Shown: positions 10,648 through 19,186 of the stretch, piece by piece
Position numbering within the stretch: the stretch's first letter is position 1
Layout: each line of letters opens with the position of its first letter
Origin: Leucobacter sp. OH1287
GTDB lineage: Bacteria; Actinomycetota; Actinomycetes; Actinomycetales; Microbacteriaceae
Direction: 5' to 3'
Assembly (NCBI RefSeq): GCF_003859945.1
Contig: NZ_RQYM01000002.1
Location: 124,001-188,000, forward strand
DNA: 64,000 bases
The notes under the pieces: model-generated
What the model saw: only the letters and a program-made list of their open reading frames with translations
Told to the model about the DNA's origin: nothing
Databases searched by the model: none
Translations under genes and position numbers: made by a program

Positions 10648-12621
10648 ATGAACCTCAACATCGAAAGCCACCCGCTGCATGATGCTGCCGCAGAGCTCAG
10701 TTACCCACCCAGCGAGGAGTTCGCCAGGCAGGCGAATGTGCAAGACCCGGGGATTTATCGGGCGGCGGCAGCGGATCCGCTAGAATACTGGGCTGAGGAG
10801 GCTAGGCAGCTGCACTGGCACAAGCCATTCACCGAGGTTTTCTATCGCGATAAGCCGCACCAGAACGAGTGGTTTCGAGACGGTGAACTAAACATCGCCT
10901 TCAACTGTGTTGACCGGCACGTGCTTGCCGGGTTGGGGGATCGCACCGCACTGCTGTTTGAGGGCGAACCGGGAGACACCCGGAGTATCAGCTACCGGGA
11001 ACTGCACGTTGAGGTGCAGCGCGCAGCCAATATGCTAGCGGCGCTCGGTGTCAGGCAGGGTGACCGTGTTGCGATCTATATGCCGATGATCCCTGAAACG
11101 GTTGTTGCGATGCTCGCGGTTGCTAGGCTTGGTGCTATCCACTCGGTTGTGTTTGGCGGGTTTAGTGCCGAGAGTTTGCGCGCCAGAATCAACGACGCGG
11201 GCGCGAAGCTTGTGATCACCGCTGACGGCGGCAATCGTAAGGGGCGGATCACCAAGCTGAAGGACACGGTTGATGCGGCGCTGCGCCTCGACGCTGGGGA
11301 GCCAAGCCCGGTTGAACACGTGCTGGTTGTGAAACGCTGCGGTAACGAGGTGACCATGCAGGAGCCGCGCGACCTGTGGTGGGATGAAGAGATTATGACC
11401 TATGACGCGGAGCATCGGCCGCAGGCGTTTGCCGCCGAGAATCCGCTGTTTATTCTCTACACGAGCGGCACAACCGGAAAACCAAAGGGGATCCTGCACA
11501 CAAGCGGCGGTTATCTGACGCAGGCCGCCTCAACCATGCGGGGCGTGTTCGATCTGAAACCCGAGACCGACATTTACTGGTGCACAGCAGACGTCGGGTG
11601 GATCACGGGGCACAGCTATGTTGTTTACGGCCCGCTCGCAAACGGCGCAACCCAGGTAATCTATGAGGGTTCACCTGACACTCCAGACTGGTCGAGGTGG
11701 TGGCAGATCGTGGAAAAATACGGGGTGACGATTCTTTACACGGCACCCACCGCGATCCGCGCCGCAATGCGTATTGGTCGGCAGGTTGCCCAGCAGCACG
11801 ATCTTAGTTCGCTGCGGTTGCTCGGCAGTGTCGGGGAGCCGATCAACCCGGAGGCGTGGCGCTGGTATTACGAGGTGATTGGCGGACACAGGTGCCCGAT
11901 TGTTGACACCTGGTGGCAGACTGAGACGGGGGCGATTATGGCGGCTCCGCTGCCGGGCATCACAACGCTGCGGCCGGGCAGTGCACAGCGGGCGCTGCCG
12001 GGAATTTACCTGGAGGTGCTCGACGATGCTGGTGAGAGTATGGATCCGCCAACCGGTGGGCTGCTGGCGGCAGTGACACCGTGGCCGTCTATGGCGCGCA
12101 CCATTTGGGGTGATGATCAGCGGTTTGTTGAGACCTACTGGGAGCGATTCGGTGACGCCTATTTCACCGGCGACGGTGCCAGGTTTGATGAGGAGGGTAA
12201 CCTCTGGCTGCTGGGCCGCGTCGACGACGTGTTGAACGTTTCCGGGCACCGACTGTCGACCGCGGAGATCGAATCCGCGCTGGTTGAGCACCACGCTGTT
12301 GCGGAGGCCGCTGTTATCGGTGTGCCGGACGAGGCAACCGGTGAGGCGGTTGCTGCGTTTGTGATTCTAAAGACGCAGCAACAGCTTGTCACGCCGGAGG
12401 ATGCGCCGCGACAGCTAACACAGTTTGTTGCCGAGCAGATCGGCGCAATCGCGCGGCCGAAACAGCTGCTGATTGTGCCGGAACTACCAAAAACTCGCTC
12501 CGGCAAGATTATGCGTCGGCTGCTGCGTGATGCCGCCGCGGGCAAGTCGATCGGAGACACAACAACGCTCGCGGACACCACCGTTATCCAGGTTATTACC
12601 GATCAGATTAGCGGTCGCTAG
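10648..12621 (+). CDS. acs: Acetyl-CoA synthetase
   Basis: 657 residues, the usual length. It activates acetate to acetyl-CoA through acetyl-AMP. The ACS N-terminal domain is present (EYWAEEARQLHWHKPF), then the P-loop-like YTSGTTGKPKGIL, the WWQTETG motif at the adenylate site, and the hinge GRVDDVLNVSGHR. The C-terminal PKTRSGKIMRRLLR contains the Lys that is acetylated in regulated acyl-CoA synthetases. ATG at 10648 has GTCAGGAG upstream. It stands alone, bounded by the guaA terminator and a convergent small gene whose stop is two bases away. Confidence 0.95.
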   Translation: MNLNIESHPLHDAAAELSYPPSEEFARQANVQDPGIYRAAAADPLEYWAEEARQLHWHKPFTEVFYRDKPHQNEWFRDGELNIAFNCVDRHVLAGLGDRTALLFEGEPGDTRSISYRELHVEVQRAANMLAALGVRQGDRVAIYMPMIPETVVAMLAVARLGAIHSVVFGGFSAESLRARINDAGAKLVITADGGNRKGRITKLKDTVDAALRLDAGEPSPVEHVLVVKRCGNEVTMQEPRDLWWDEEIMTYDAEHRPQAFAAENPLFILYTSGTTGKPKGILHTSGGYLTQAASTMRGVFDLKPETDIYWCTADVGWITGHSYVVYGPLANGATQVIYEGSPDTPDWSRWWQIVEKYGVTILYTAPTAIRAAMRIGRQVAQQHDLSSLRLLGSVGEPINPEAWRWYYEVIGGHRCPIVDTWWQTETGAIMAAPLPGITTLRPGSAQRALPGIYLEVLDDAGESMDPPTGGLLAAVTPWPSMARTIWGDDQRFVETYWERFGDAYFTGDGARFDEEGNLWLLGRVDDVLNVSGHRLSTAEIESALVEHHAVAEAAVIGVPDEATGEAVAAFVILKTQQQLVTPEDAPRQLTQFVAEQIGAIARPKQLLIVPELPKTRSGKIMRRLLRDAAAGKSIGDTTTLADTTVIQVITDQISGR

Positions 12622-12623
12622 CG

Positions 12624-12935
12624 TTACGCGAAGTACAGTTCCTCGTGGAGCTTACACCCCGGATTGAACGGGTGCGCGCAGTGCGGGCACGCCGTCACCG
12701 CGGCATACTGCCGGTAACTGAGCGTGCCACCGCAGCAGCCACACAGCACCGCCGGCCTTAGGTCGCTCTTTAGCACCCTCCCGAAAACATGGCCGGCCAG
12801 TTCCTCGTGGCAGCTGTGGCATGCCCAAAACTCGTCACACACTGTGCAGCGGTTCGCCACAACATCGAGCTCGCTGTGCCAGTGCGTGCAGCGCCCCTGC
12901 TCGTCAACGGTGTGCCCGCGTACCTGATGAATCAC
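12624..12935 (-). CDS. CHY-type zinc finger protein
   Basis: 103 residues, rich in Cys and His: RCTHWHSELDVVANRC, CDEFWACHSCHEE, LCGCCG and CPHCAHPFNPGC give paired ligands for about three zinc ions. The arrangement fits the CHY zinc finger family, small bacterial proteins of uncertain function. The GTG at 12935 is supported by a TACACT hexamer six bases upstream, so it is probably leaderless. It converges on acs, and its upstream region abuts the promoter of the permease gene. Confidence 0.8.
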   Translation of the reverse strand: MIHQVRGHTVDEQGRCTHWHSELDVVANRCTVCDEFWACHSCHEELAGHVFGRVLKSDLRPAVLCGCCGGTLSYRQYAAVTACPHCAHPFNPGCKLHEELYFA

Positions 12936-12941
12936 AAACCC

Positions 12942-12947
12942 AGTGTA
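12942..12947 (-). promoter_or_regulatory. -10 hexamer TACACT, leaderless start of the CHY protein
   Basis: Minus-strand TACACT six bases before the GTG at 12935, with no Shine-Dalgarno. Confidence 0.5.
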
Positions 12948-12957
12948 GCGAGCTAAC

Positions 12958-12986
12958 TTGCAAAATAAATCATCTGCTTGTAGATT
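12958..12986 (+). promoter_or_regulatory. Promoter of the amine-cluster permease, near copy of the P450 promoter
   Basis: TTGCAA (12958-12963), 17 bases, then TAGATT (12981-12986). The same hexamers with the same spacing occur before the P450 gene, and the flanks also match: AAAA after the first hexamer and TAA..ACC after the second. This suggests one regulator for both transcripts. Confidence 0.6.
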
Positions 12987-13012
12987 AAATAATACCTATA
13001 ACGGTCTACAAG
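12977..13012 (+). promoter_or_regulatory. Perfect 8-bp inverted repeat spanning the permease start region
   Basis: CTTGTAGA (12977-12984) and TCTACAAG (13005-13012) are exact reverse complements 20 bases apart. The left arm overlaps the -10 hexamer and the right arm touches the Shine-Dalgarno AGGAGG. Because the left arm lies upstream of the expected transcript start, an operator fits better than an RNA hairpin. Confidence 0.5.
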
Positions 13013-13022
13013 GAGGTAAGAG

Positions 13023-14513
13023 ATGACTGCTGAAGACACAGCTATACACGATGAGGACGCTCAACACCTGGCATCCCTTGGCTATAGCTACGACGCAACA
13101 TTTAAACGGGAAATGACGTTTTGGGGCAATGTGTCCCTGGGATTCACCTACCTGTCACCGATTGCCGGCGTCTATTCAATGTTCGCAATCTCGCTCGGAA
13201 CAGCCGGCCCACCAATGGCTTGGGCAATGCTTATTGCACTGGCTGGTCAGTTCTTTGTCGCGCTGGTATTTGGTGAGGTGGTTTCTAACTACCCGGTATC
13301 CGGTGGCGTGTATCCCTGGTCTCGTCGGCTCTGGGGTCGCAAATGGGCGTGGATGAACGGCTGGATCTACGTTGTCGCACTGGTTGGCACACTCGCAGCC
13401 GTAGCCTACGGCGCAGCGCCGTTTGTGGCATCCATGTTTGGGATGGTTTTGGATAGCTGGGGCACCGTGCTGATTGGTCTGCTGGCGCTGGTGATTGCTA
13501 CGGTGCTCAATTTCAGTGGTACCAAGGTTCTGAATCTCGCGGCGCTGGTTGGTCTTATTGCTGAAATGATCGGCGCCGTGGGTATTGGAATCTATCTGCT
13601 GCTGTTTGGTAGGCAGCACGACTGGAGCGTGCTCTTTGATAATCAGGGCATCGGTAATGATGCACCTGGCGGTTACTTTGGTGCATTTGCCGCCGCAGCG
13701 CTGATTGGTATGTTTGCCTACTACGGTTTTGAGGCTAATGGCGATGTGGCGGAGGAGATCAAGGATCCCGGAAGGCAGGTGCCAAAGGCCATGCGGGTGA
13801 CACTGTACATCGGCGGCTTCGCTGCCAACCTGATGGTGTTTTCACTGGTGCTTGCGGTTCCTGACTTCGGTAAGATCGCAAGTGGCGAGGTGACGGATCC
13901 AATCGGTGAACTGCTGCACCAGGCATTCGGGCCGATCTTCCCGCTGGTTATGGCCATTATCGTTGTGGCGTTTATTAGCTGTATCACCAGTCTGCAAGCA
14001 GCAGCAAGCAGGCTTGTCTACTCAATGGCCAGGGATGGTTTCCTGCCAGCCTCTCACCTTGCTGCTTCGTTCAACAAGAAGCTGCATGTCCCGCATGTTG
14101 CTTTGATCTCTGTTGCGGTAGTACCTGCGGCGATTCTGGTGCTGTCACTGCTGCTAGAGGATGCGTTGACGGCGATGGTCGGATTCGGAACTGTCGGTAT
14201 CTATATGGGCTTCCAGATGGTTGTTTTGGCTGCTCTGCGAGCCAGGATCTTGGGTTGGCAGCCAGCAGGTAAGTTCAAGCTCGGCGTGTGGGCATACCCC
14301 GTTAACCTGATCGCGCTGCTCTGGGGTGTTTTAGCGATTGCAAACATTCTCTGGCCGCGTGAAACAGGCGGTGGCTGGGCAGAGGACTATTTGTTGCTGA
14401 TGACAACCGCGGGTGTGCTGCTGTTCGGCTACACCTACATGATGGTGACAAGATCGTATCGCCGTGGTGACGCGCCAGCGGGTGACGCGAGCGGTCCGAT
14501 TAAACTGCCGTAG
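13023..14513 (+). CDS. APC family amino acid/amine permease
   Basis: 496 residues with about twelve membrane helices, of the amino acid-polyamine-organocation superfamily. It has the N-terminal TM1 loop MTFWGNVSLGFTYLSPIAGVY, the first cytoplasmic loop VSGGVYPWSRRLWG, and the helix-8 region SCITSLQAAASRLVYSMARDG. The nearest named types are GABA/choline-like permeases (BAT1/AAT group); the substrate is not readable from sequence. ATG at 13023 follows a strong AAGGAGG. It opens the accessory block, has its own promoter matching that of the P450 gene, and ends at a bidirectional terminator. By context it imports the amine that the block degrades (inference). Confidence 0.85.
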   Translation: MTAEDTAIHDEDAQHLASLGYSYDATFKREMTFWGNVSLGFTYLSPIAGVYSMFAISLGTAGPPMAWAMLIALAGQFFVALVFGEVVSNYPVSGGVYPWSRRLWGRKWAWMNGWIYVVALVGTLAAVAYGAAPFVASMFGMVLDSWGTVLIGLLALVIATVLNFSGTKVLNLAALVGLIAEMIGAVGIGIYLLLFGRQHDWSVLFDNQGIGNDAPGGYFGAFAAAALIGMFAYYGFEANGDVAEEIKDPGRQVPKAMRVTLYIGGFAANLMVFSLVLAVPDFGKIASGEVTDPIGELLHQAFGPIFPLVMAIIVVAFISCITSLQAAASRLVYSMARDGFLPASHLAASFNKKLHVPHVALISVAVVPAAILVLSLLLEDALTAMVGFGTVGIYMGFQMVVLAALRARILGWQPAGKFKLGVWAYPVNLIALLWGVLAIANILWPRETGGGWAEDYLLLMTTAGVLLFGYTYMMVTRSYRRGDAPAGDASGPIKLP

Positions 14514-14558
14514 TGGCGGAATACAGCGGCTGTAGTGTTTGTTTGGTCGATGACACAC

Positions 14559-14608
14559 AAACAATTAGGGTGTGAGACCTGGGATTCGGTCTCACACCCT
14601 AATTGTTT
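14559..14608. terminator. Bidirectional terminator between permease and flavodoxin genes
   Basis: A perfect 21-bp inverted repeat (14559-14579 with 14588-14608) around an 8-base loop, with T-runs on both strands. It serves the two convergent genes. Confidence 0.92.
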
Positions 14609-14614
14609 TACATA

Positions 14615-15070
14615 CTAGGCGGCTTCAGCAGCCTCTAGAATTCCCGGCAGCCAGGCAAGCGCAACATCGCTACCGAGATCCCAACCAGATGCATCATGGC
14701 GTCCATACTCGCCGACGCGCTCAGCACCCTGTGCGCTGAATCGAGCATCCAGGTGCTCGCTGCCTCTGCTGTAGGTTTCTTCATAGAAGGTGTCGCCGAG
14801 GCCGAAGACAGCGTACTTGATTCCGTCCATGGCTGGTGGATCCGCGTCAAAAGCCTCTGCAAAAGGCAGCGCCGTATTTGGTAGATCGCCCTCACCGTGA
14901 GTTGAGCAGACAACAACATAAAACTCGGATGGCGTGAAATTAGCGGGATCAAAATCCTGCAGGTCAAACACCGTTGTTTCGTGACCGGCAGAGCTAGCCT
15001 CGGCAGCGATGTCATTAGCTATCAGTTCTGAGTTACCGGATTCGGTCCCAAAGAGCACTGTTATCTTCAT
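14615..15070 (-). CDS. Flavodoxin, likely P450 redox partner
   Basis: 151 residues with the FMN phosphate loop FGTESGNSE and the flavodoxin signatures CSTHGEGDLP and FGLGDTFYEE, closer to the diflavin-reductase FMN domain than to short-chain flavodoxins. It carries single electrons in the cytoplasm. Its ATG overlaps the stop of the reductase gene (ATGA), so the two are translationally coupled. With a P450 divergently transcribed next to them, the pair most likely feeds that enzyme. P450 systems using flavodoxin are known (cindoxin in P450cin; the flavodoxin fusion XplA) but uncommon; ferredoxin is usual. Confidence 0.88.
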   Translation of the reverse strand: MKITVLFGTESGNSELIANDIAAEASSAGHETTVFDLQDFDPANFTPSEFYVVVCSTHGEGDLPNTALPFAEAFDADPPAMDGIKYAVFGLGDTFYEETYSRGSEHLDARFSAQGAERVGEYGRHDASGWDLGSDVALAWLPGILEAAEAA

Positions 15071-16365
15071 TTTTCCTCCTCATGGTTAAGCACAGCCGAC
15101 AGCTGTTTGCTGTGGTCAGTGATTTTCAGGCGAACTCTACCCGCCGTAGCGTTTACCAGTTCAAGTTCATTGAGTTGCAGCCACTGTGCAAAGCTGGTTG
15201 CTTTGTTTTGCGCCTGTTCATTAAGCCCGATAAACCCGGGCTTTGGGACTGTAGATTGCTCAGATAGTGCTTCAGCAACCTCTTTTGCGACGGCGATTGC
15301 GCAAGCCCGGTTACTTGGAATACCACCGCTTGACCCGCGCTTAGCCCAACCGGTGCGAAACACCTGTTCTGTCACTCTGCCGGATTCAGCGGGCGAGGTG
15401 ATCAGGCTCTCGAAGGCGGATCCTTCAGCGGTAAAACCGATAGCGGAGATAACCGACGAGGCTGTCATCGTTTTGGTCTCATCTCGCTGAGAGTATTGCA
15501 AGCTTATCTGTTCAGCGGTGATGTCGTCTGTTGCCTCAGATGATTTAGCTAAGCCGAGGGGGATGGCGTTAAAGAGAAAATTGACCTGCACCGGATTACT
15601 GGTTGTTTCTCGGCGCGGGTCAAAGAGTTGCTGCAGAGCTGTTGCTGTGCGATTACCTGCGGTTTCCTCGTTTGCAAGATTGCCCGAGGTTATGTCATCG
15701 CAGCTGTAGTGCGCCTCAGATATTGCCCCGAGCTCCTTGATCATCTGAGCATCGCCCTTGAACGTCTCGGGCGTGCCGCGATAGAGAAGTGTCACCCGTT
15801 GTACCGGAACTTGGTGGATGTCGTGATAGACATCGTCGTTTATATCACTGCCGGAGTAAGCGGTAGACGGTTTGACACAGAGTCTAAGCAGGTCGAGAGC
15901 AACATTACCGCCGCCGACAATTACCGGGTGTGAGCCTAACGGATCCACTTGTGAGCTTGCTAGTGGATGAGAGTTCAGAGCTCTAATTAGGCTGTTTGCG
16001 CCGATAACAAGAGCCTGAGAGCAAACATCATCGGGGAACAGTGCTCGGTCAGCTTCAAGACCGCTCGCTATCACAACTGCGTTAAAGCACCTCTGCAGCT
16101 CCTCGAGAGTGACATCGTCGGGAACGCTGATGTTTCCTGCGAAGCGAACGCGCGGATCCTGCAGCACGCGGTCTAGCTGCTGTGTTATCCGTTTGGTGTG
16201 CTGGTGATCAGCGGCAACCCCGTAGCGGATCAATCCGTATGGAGTGACAAGCCTGTCGAAAACCGTTATTTGCGCGTCTGGCAGCAGTTTTAGCAAGGCC
16301 TGAGCTGCGTAGCAACCGGCAGGGCCAGAACCGATAATGGCTATCTCTGAGGAGTTAATCGACAT
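15067..16365 (-). CDS. FprA-type (adrenodoxin-reductase-like) NADPH:flavodoxin/ferredoxin reductase
   Basis: 432 residues. The FAD dinucleotide motif GSGPAGCYAAQALL is at the N-terminus and an NADP motif VGGGNVALDLLRL lies near residue 150. The adrenodoxin-reductase features are present (TPYGLIRYGVAADHQHTKRI; GWAKRGSSGGIPSNRA). It passes electrons from NADPH to the flavodoxin encoded immediately downstream. This family normally reduces ferredoxins; pairing with a flavodoxin is the unusual point. ATG at 16365 follows AGGGGATG. It is divergent from the P450 gene across 145 AT-rich bases. Confidence 0.88.
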   Translation of the reverse strand: MSINSSEIAIIGSGPAGCYAAQALLKLLPDAQITVFDRLVTPYGLIRYGVAADHQHTKRITQQLDRVLQDPRVRFAGNISVPDDVTLEELQRCFNAVVIASGLEADRALFPDDVCSQALVIGANSLIRALNSHPLASSQVDPLGSHPVIVGGGNVALDLLRLCVKPSTAYSGSDINDDVYHDIHQVPVQRVTLLYRGTPETFKGDAQMIKELGAISEAHYSCDDITSGNLANEETAGNRTATALQQLFDPRRETTSNPVQVNFLFNAIPLGLAKSSEATDDITAEQISLQYSQRDETKTMTASSVISAIGFTAEGSAFESLITSPAESGRVTEQVFRTGWAKRGSSGGIPSNRACAIAVAKEVAEALSEQSTVPKPGFIGLNEQAQNKATSFAQWLQLNELELVNATAGRVRLKITDHSKQLSAVLNHEEEK

Positions 16366-16424
16366 TGTTCATCCCCTAACAATATGGTTATAGATTCTTT
16401 AAATGCGCCTTTTAGCCTAGGTAA

Positions 16425-16439
16425 TAGTACAAAATACTA
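16425..16439. promoter_or_regulatory. Palindrome in the fpr/P450 divergent region
   Basis: TAGTA and TACTA arms flank a 5-base centre (CAAAA). It lies between the reductase start and the P450 promoter and is a candidate operator for the reductase side. Confidence 0.35.
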
Positions 16440-16455
16440 CACCGAGAAGGTCGAT

Positions 16456-16484
16456 TTGCAAAAAATAAGATATGGATGTAGATT
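16456..16484 (+). promoter_or_regulatory. Promoter of the P450 operon
   Basis: TTGCAA (16456-16461), 17 bases, TAGATT (16479-16484): the same elements and spacing as before the permease gene at 12958. The leader before the ATG at 16511 would be about 20 bases and contains GAAGGGAG. Confidence 0.6.
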
Positions 16485-16510
16485 AATTAAAACCAAAGAA
16501 GGGAGCCGTT

Positions 16511-17722
16511 ATGAGTGCTACTGCAGAAGTTGCATACTTGAACATCAGTGATCCATCGTTTGCGATGAGTTCTGAGGAGGTGCGTCGAGCGCGTGATCTG
16601 AACTGGTACGCAAAGACAAACTACGGTTACGGGATCTTGCGTTACAATGAGGTGACCGCGCTTTTGAAGCATCCAAGCCTGAACCAGGGCAGTGCTAAAT
16701 GGCCAGATCACCACGGAGTGCACAGCGGGATTTTCTACGAGTGGTGGGAAAAGAATCTGCTCGTGCTAGAAGGCGATGAGCATCACCGAATCAGGCGTCT
16801 GCTAAACCCGGCGTTTTCTCCGACAATGGCACGCAGACTGGTTCCGGAATTCCAGGCGATCGCAGACGAGCTGGTTGAGGAGATGAAAGAAAAGCAGCGT
16901 CAAGCCCGCGAGATAGATTTCGTGGCTGACTTTGCTGAGCCATTTGCAACCAGAGCGCTGTGCGCCATGATGGGGCTTGACCAGAAACACTGGCCTTTTA
17001 TTGCCTCTCGCGCTAACACCGTGGGTTACGCTCTCAGCATCACAATTAAAGAGGACATTGAGCAGATTGATCACGCGGTAAACGAGCTGTATGACTTTGT
17101 TGCTGAGCTTATTGATGAGCGCCGCACTAACCCAGGTGAGGATGTAGTGTCTCGTCTGGTCAACTTCACTGACCAGGGCGACAAACTCAGTGACGCAGAA
17201 CTTCGTAACGCCCTAGTGCTTATGCTGTTTGGCGGCATGGACACAACCAGAAACCAGCTGGGTCTTATTCTACAAACCTTTATGCGGCACCAAGACCAAT
17301 GGGAGCTGCTAGCGGCGGATCCGGAAACCTACGCACAGCCAGCGCTGGAGGAGGCGCTGCGCGTTAACCCAACAACCAGGTGGGTAACTCGTGAAGCAAA
17401 TGAAGACTTTGAATTCCAGGGGCTTGAGATAAAACGTGGAGAGACGGTGCACCTGTTCACTATGGTGAGCGGCACCGATGTGCTCGCATACCCAAACCCG
17501 GAGATCGATATAACAAAGCCTGCCGAAAAGCCACACCACACATTTGGAGGTGGAGTGCACCACTGCCTCGGACACTACATTGCCCGAGCAGACATGAGCG
17601 TTGCGCTGCCAACGCTTGCCCGCAATTTCAAGAATATTCAGTGCCCAGGAGGTGACGAATGGTTGCCAGACTCAGGTAACCACGGACCGGTGAAACTCCC
17701 CATCACATTTGAAATACGGTAG
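16511..17722 (+). CDS. Cytochrome P450, possibly CYP151-like secondary-amine monooxygenase
   Basis: 403 residues, a soluble class I type P450. The I-helix oxygen motif is GGMDTT (241-246), the ExxR motif EALR (281-284), and the haem loop FGGGVHHCLG has the ligand Cys at 352. It opens the operon P450-GS-binding protein-PuuD-amidotransferase, with a reductase and flavodoxin divergent to it. Established knowledge: in mycobacteria a CYP151 P450 beside a glutamine-synthetase-like gene and a GntR regulator degrades piperidine, pyrrolidine and morpholine. That resemblance suggests C-hydroxylation next to nitrogen in a small amine; assignment to CYP151 is by recollection of context and needs alignment. 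ATG at 16511 has GAAGGGAG eight bases upstream. Confidence 0.85.
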   Translation: MSATAEVAYLNISDPSFAMSSEEVRRARDLNWYAKTNYGYGILRYNEVTALLKHPSLNQGSAKWPDHHGVHSGIFYEWWEKNLLVLEGDEHHRIRRLLNPAFSPTMARRLVPEFQAIADELVEEMKEKQRQAREIDFVADFAEPFATRALCAMMGLDQKHWPFIASRANTVGYALSITIKEDIEQIDHAVNELYDFVAELIDERRTNPGEDVVSRLVNFTDQGDKLSDAELRNALVLMLFGGMDTTRNQLGLILQTFMRHQDQWELLAADPETYAQPALEEALRVNPTTRWVTREANEDFEFQGLEIKRGETVHLFTMVSGTDVLAYPNPEIDITKPAEKPHHTFGGGVHHCLGHYIARADMSVALPTLARNFKNIQCPGGDEWLPDSGNHGPVKLPITFEIR

Positions 17723-17764
17723 GTTCCGAGAATACGAGGCCTTCCGACGAAGAAAGGTAAAACA

Positions 17765-19186
17765 ATGTCAAAACACTCGATCAGAGACGATATAGCCGAG
17801 ATTCTAACGGACCACAGCAGCTTTGAAGCCCATCGGGCGGCAAATCTCAGCCCAGAGGTTGTTGAAGAATTTCGTCGCAAGATAACCGAGAGCGGGATTA
17901 AGTTCATCTACTACATGGTGCCAACCCTCGGTGGAAGAACTGTAGCCAAGGTTGTTCCAGCGGAACACTACGAGCGAATGCTCGGAAAAGGAATAGCTTT
18001 TCACCGCACAGCGCTCAGCGATCTGCAAACCAGCCGCAGCGGAGAACTAATCGGCGGTGGGGTAGATGCCCATGAATTTTGGGCACTGCCAAATCCTGAA
18101 ACACTAGAACAGCTGCCGTGGGATCCGGAAGTGGGCAGAGTCTTTTGCATGGCTTATGATCCACCGCAGCTGCAAAACGGTGGTCGCCTGATTCCACTAG
18201 ACACCAGAGCACTGTTTATCCGAGTTCACGACCGGTTCACACAGCGAACCGGGATTGAGCTGCGAAGCGGACTAGAACCTGAAATGACTTGGTCCGGACA
18301 GGGAACAGAAGTGATCGCTAAACAGGATCAGAGCCCTGCCTATCAGGTTGAAAACCTCGAGAAGATGCGGCCAGTGTTCAAGAAAGTGATTAGCTACGCG
18401 CAGCAGCTTAACTTCAACATGATCCAGGGTGATTATGAGGACGATGGGCAGGTCGAACTGAACTGGGAGTATGATCGAGCAGAGCTCACCTGTATGAGGA
18501 TGACAACATACCGTCAAATCTGCAAACAGGTTGCACGAGAGCTGCAGCTGCAGGCAAGCTTTATGCCGAAACCATTTAATAAGAAAATGGGTAATGGCTG
18601 CCACCACAATCTCAGTCTTTGGCGAGTGGATCAGGGCGAGCCGCAAAATCTGGTTGAAGACGGTCGAGTGGAACTGCACGTGACAGAAATCGCCAAGCAG
18701 GCTATCGCGGGAATGCTGTTACACGCACCGGGCTCAATGCTGGTTATGGGGTCAACAGTGAACTCCTACAAGCGGTTCTGGGACTCTGGTCAGTTTGCTC
18801 CTTCAGGGGCGGACTGGGGACTGGACACAAGGGGAGTTGCGGTGAGAATCTCTGCAAACGGCAGAATGGAGTACCGACTACCGGACGCCAGCGTCAATCC
18901 ATACCTGTCACACCTCTACCTTCTGACAGCAATCGATCACGGGTTGAGTGAGCAGATGGATCCTGGCAACCCTGGTGAACCAAGCGAACTGCTCGCATCA
19001 GCACCTCCGATCCCGATGACGCTCGGAGAAGCAATCGCAGCTTACACCGCGGATGACTACCTGATGGACACCATGCCTGAGGAACTCACCCGCATCTACA
19101 CACAACTAAAACAAGACGAGTGGGCTCGCTATTGCGGTGAGATTACGCAGTGGGAGTTCGATCAATACTGGGAGGCAATACCATGA
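17765..19186 (+). CDS. Glutamine-synthetase-like gamma-glutamyl-amine ligase (GlnT type)
   Basis: 473 residues of the glutamine synthetase fold. The metal/glutamate motifs resemble the GlnT / gamma-glutamylmethylamide synthetase branch: QGDYEDDGQVELNWEYD, FMPKPFNKKMGNGCHHNLSL and MEYRLPDASVNPYL. Family members join glutamate to methylamine, isopropylamine or aniline using ATP, in place of ammonia. Here the partner would be the amine imported or oxidised by its neighbours (inference). The adenylylation-loop region of type I GS is not evident. ATG at 17765 follows AAGAAAGG, 42 bases after the P450 stop, and its TGA overlaps the next ATG by four bases. Confidence 0.82.
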   Translation: MSKHSIRDDIAEILTDHSSFEAHRAANLSPEVVEEFRRKITESGIKFIYYMVPTLGGRTVAKVVPAEHYERMLGKGIAFHRTALSDLQTSRSGELIGGGVDAHEFWALPNPETLEQLPWDPEVGRVFCMAYDPPQLQNGGRLIPLDTRALFIRVHDRFTQRTGIELRSGLEPEMTWSGQGTEVIAKQDQSPAYQVENLEKMRPVFKKVISYAQQLNFNMIQGDYEDDGQVELNWEYDRAELTCMRMTTYRQICKQVARELQLQASFMPKPFNKKMGNGCHHNLSLWRVDQGEPQNLVEDGRVELHVTEIAKQAIAGMLLHAPGSMLVMGSTVNSYKRFWDSGQFAPSGADWGLDTRGVAVRISANGRMEYRLPDASVNPYLSHLYLLTAIDHGLSEQMDPGNPGEPSELLASAPPIPMTLGEAIAAYTADDYLMDTMPEELTRIYTQLKQDEWARYCGEITQWEFDQYWEAIP

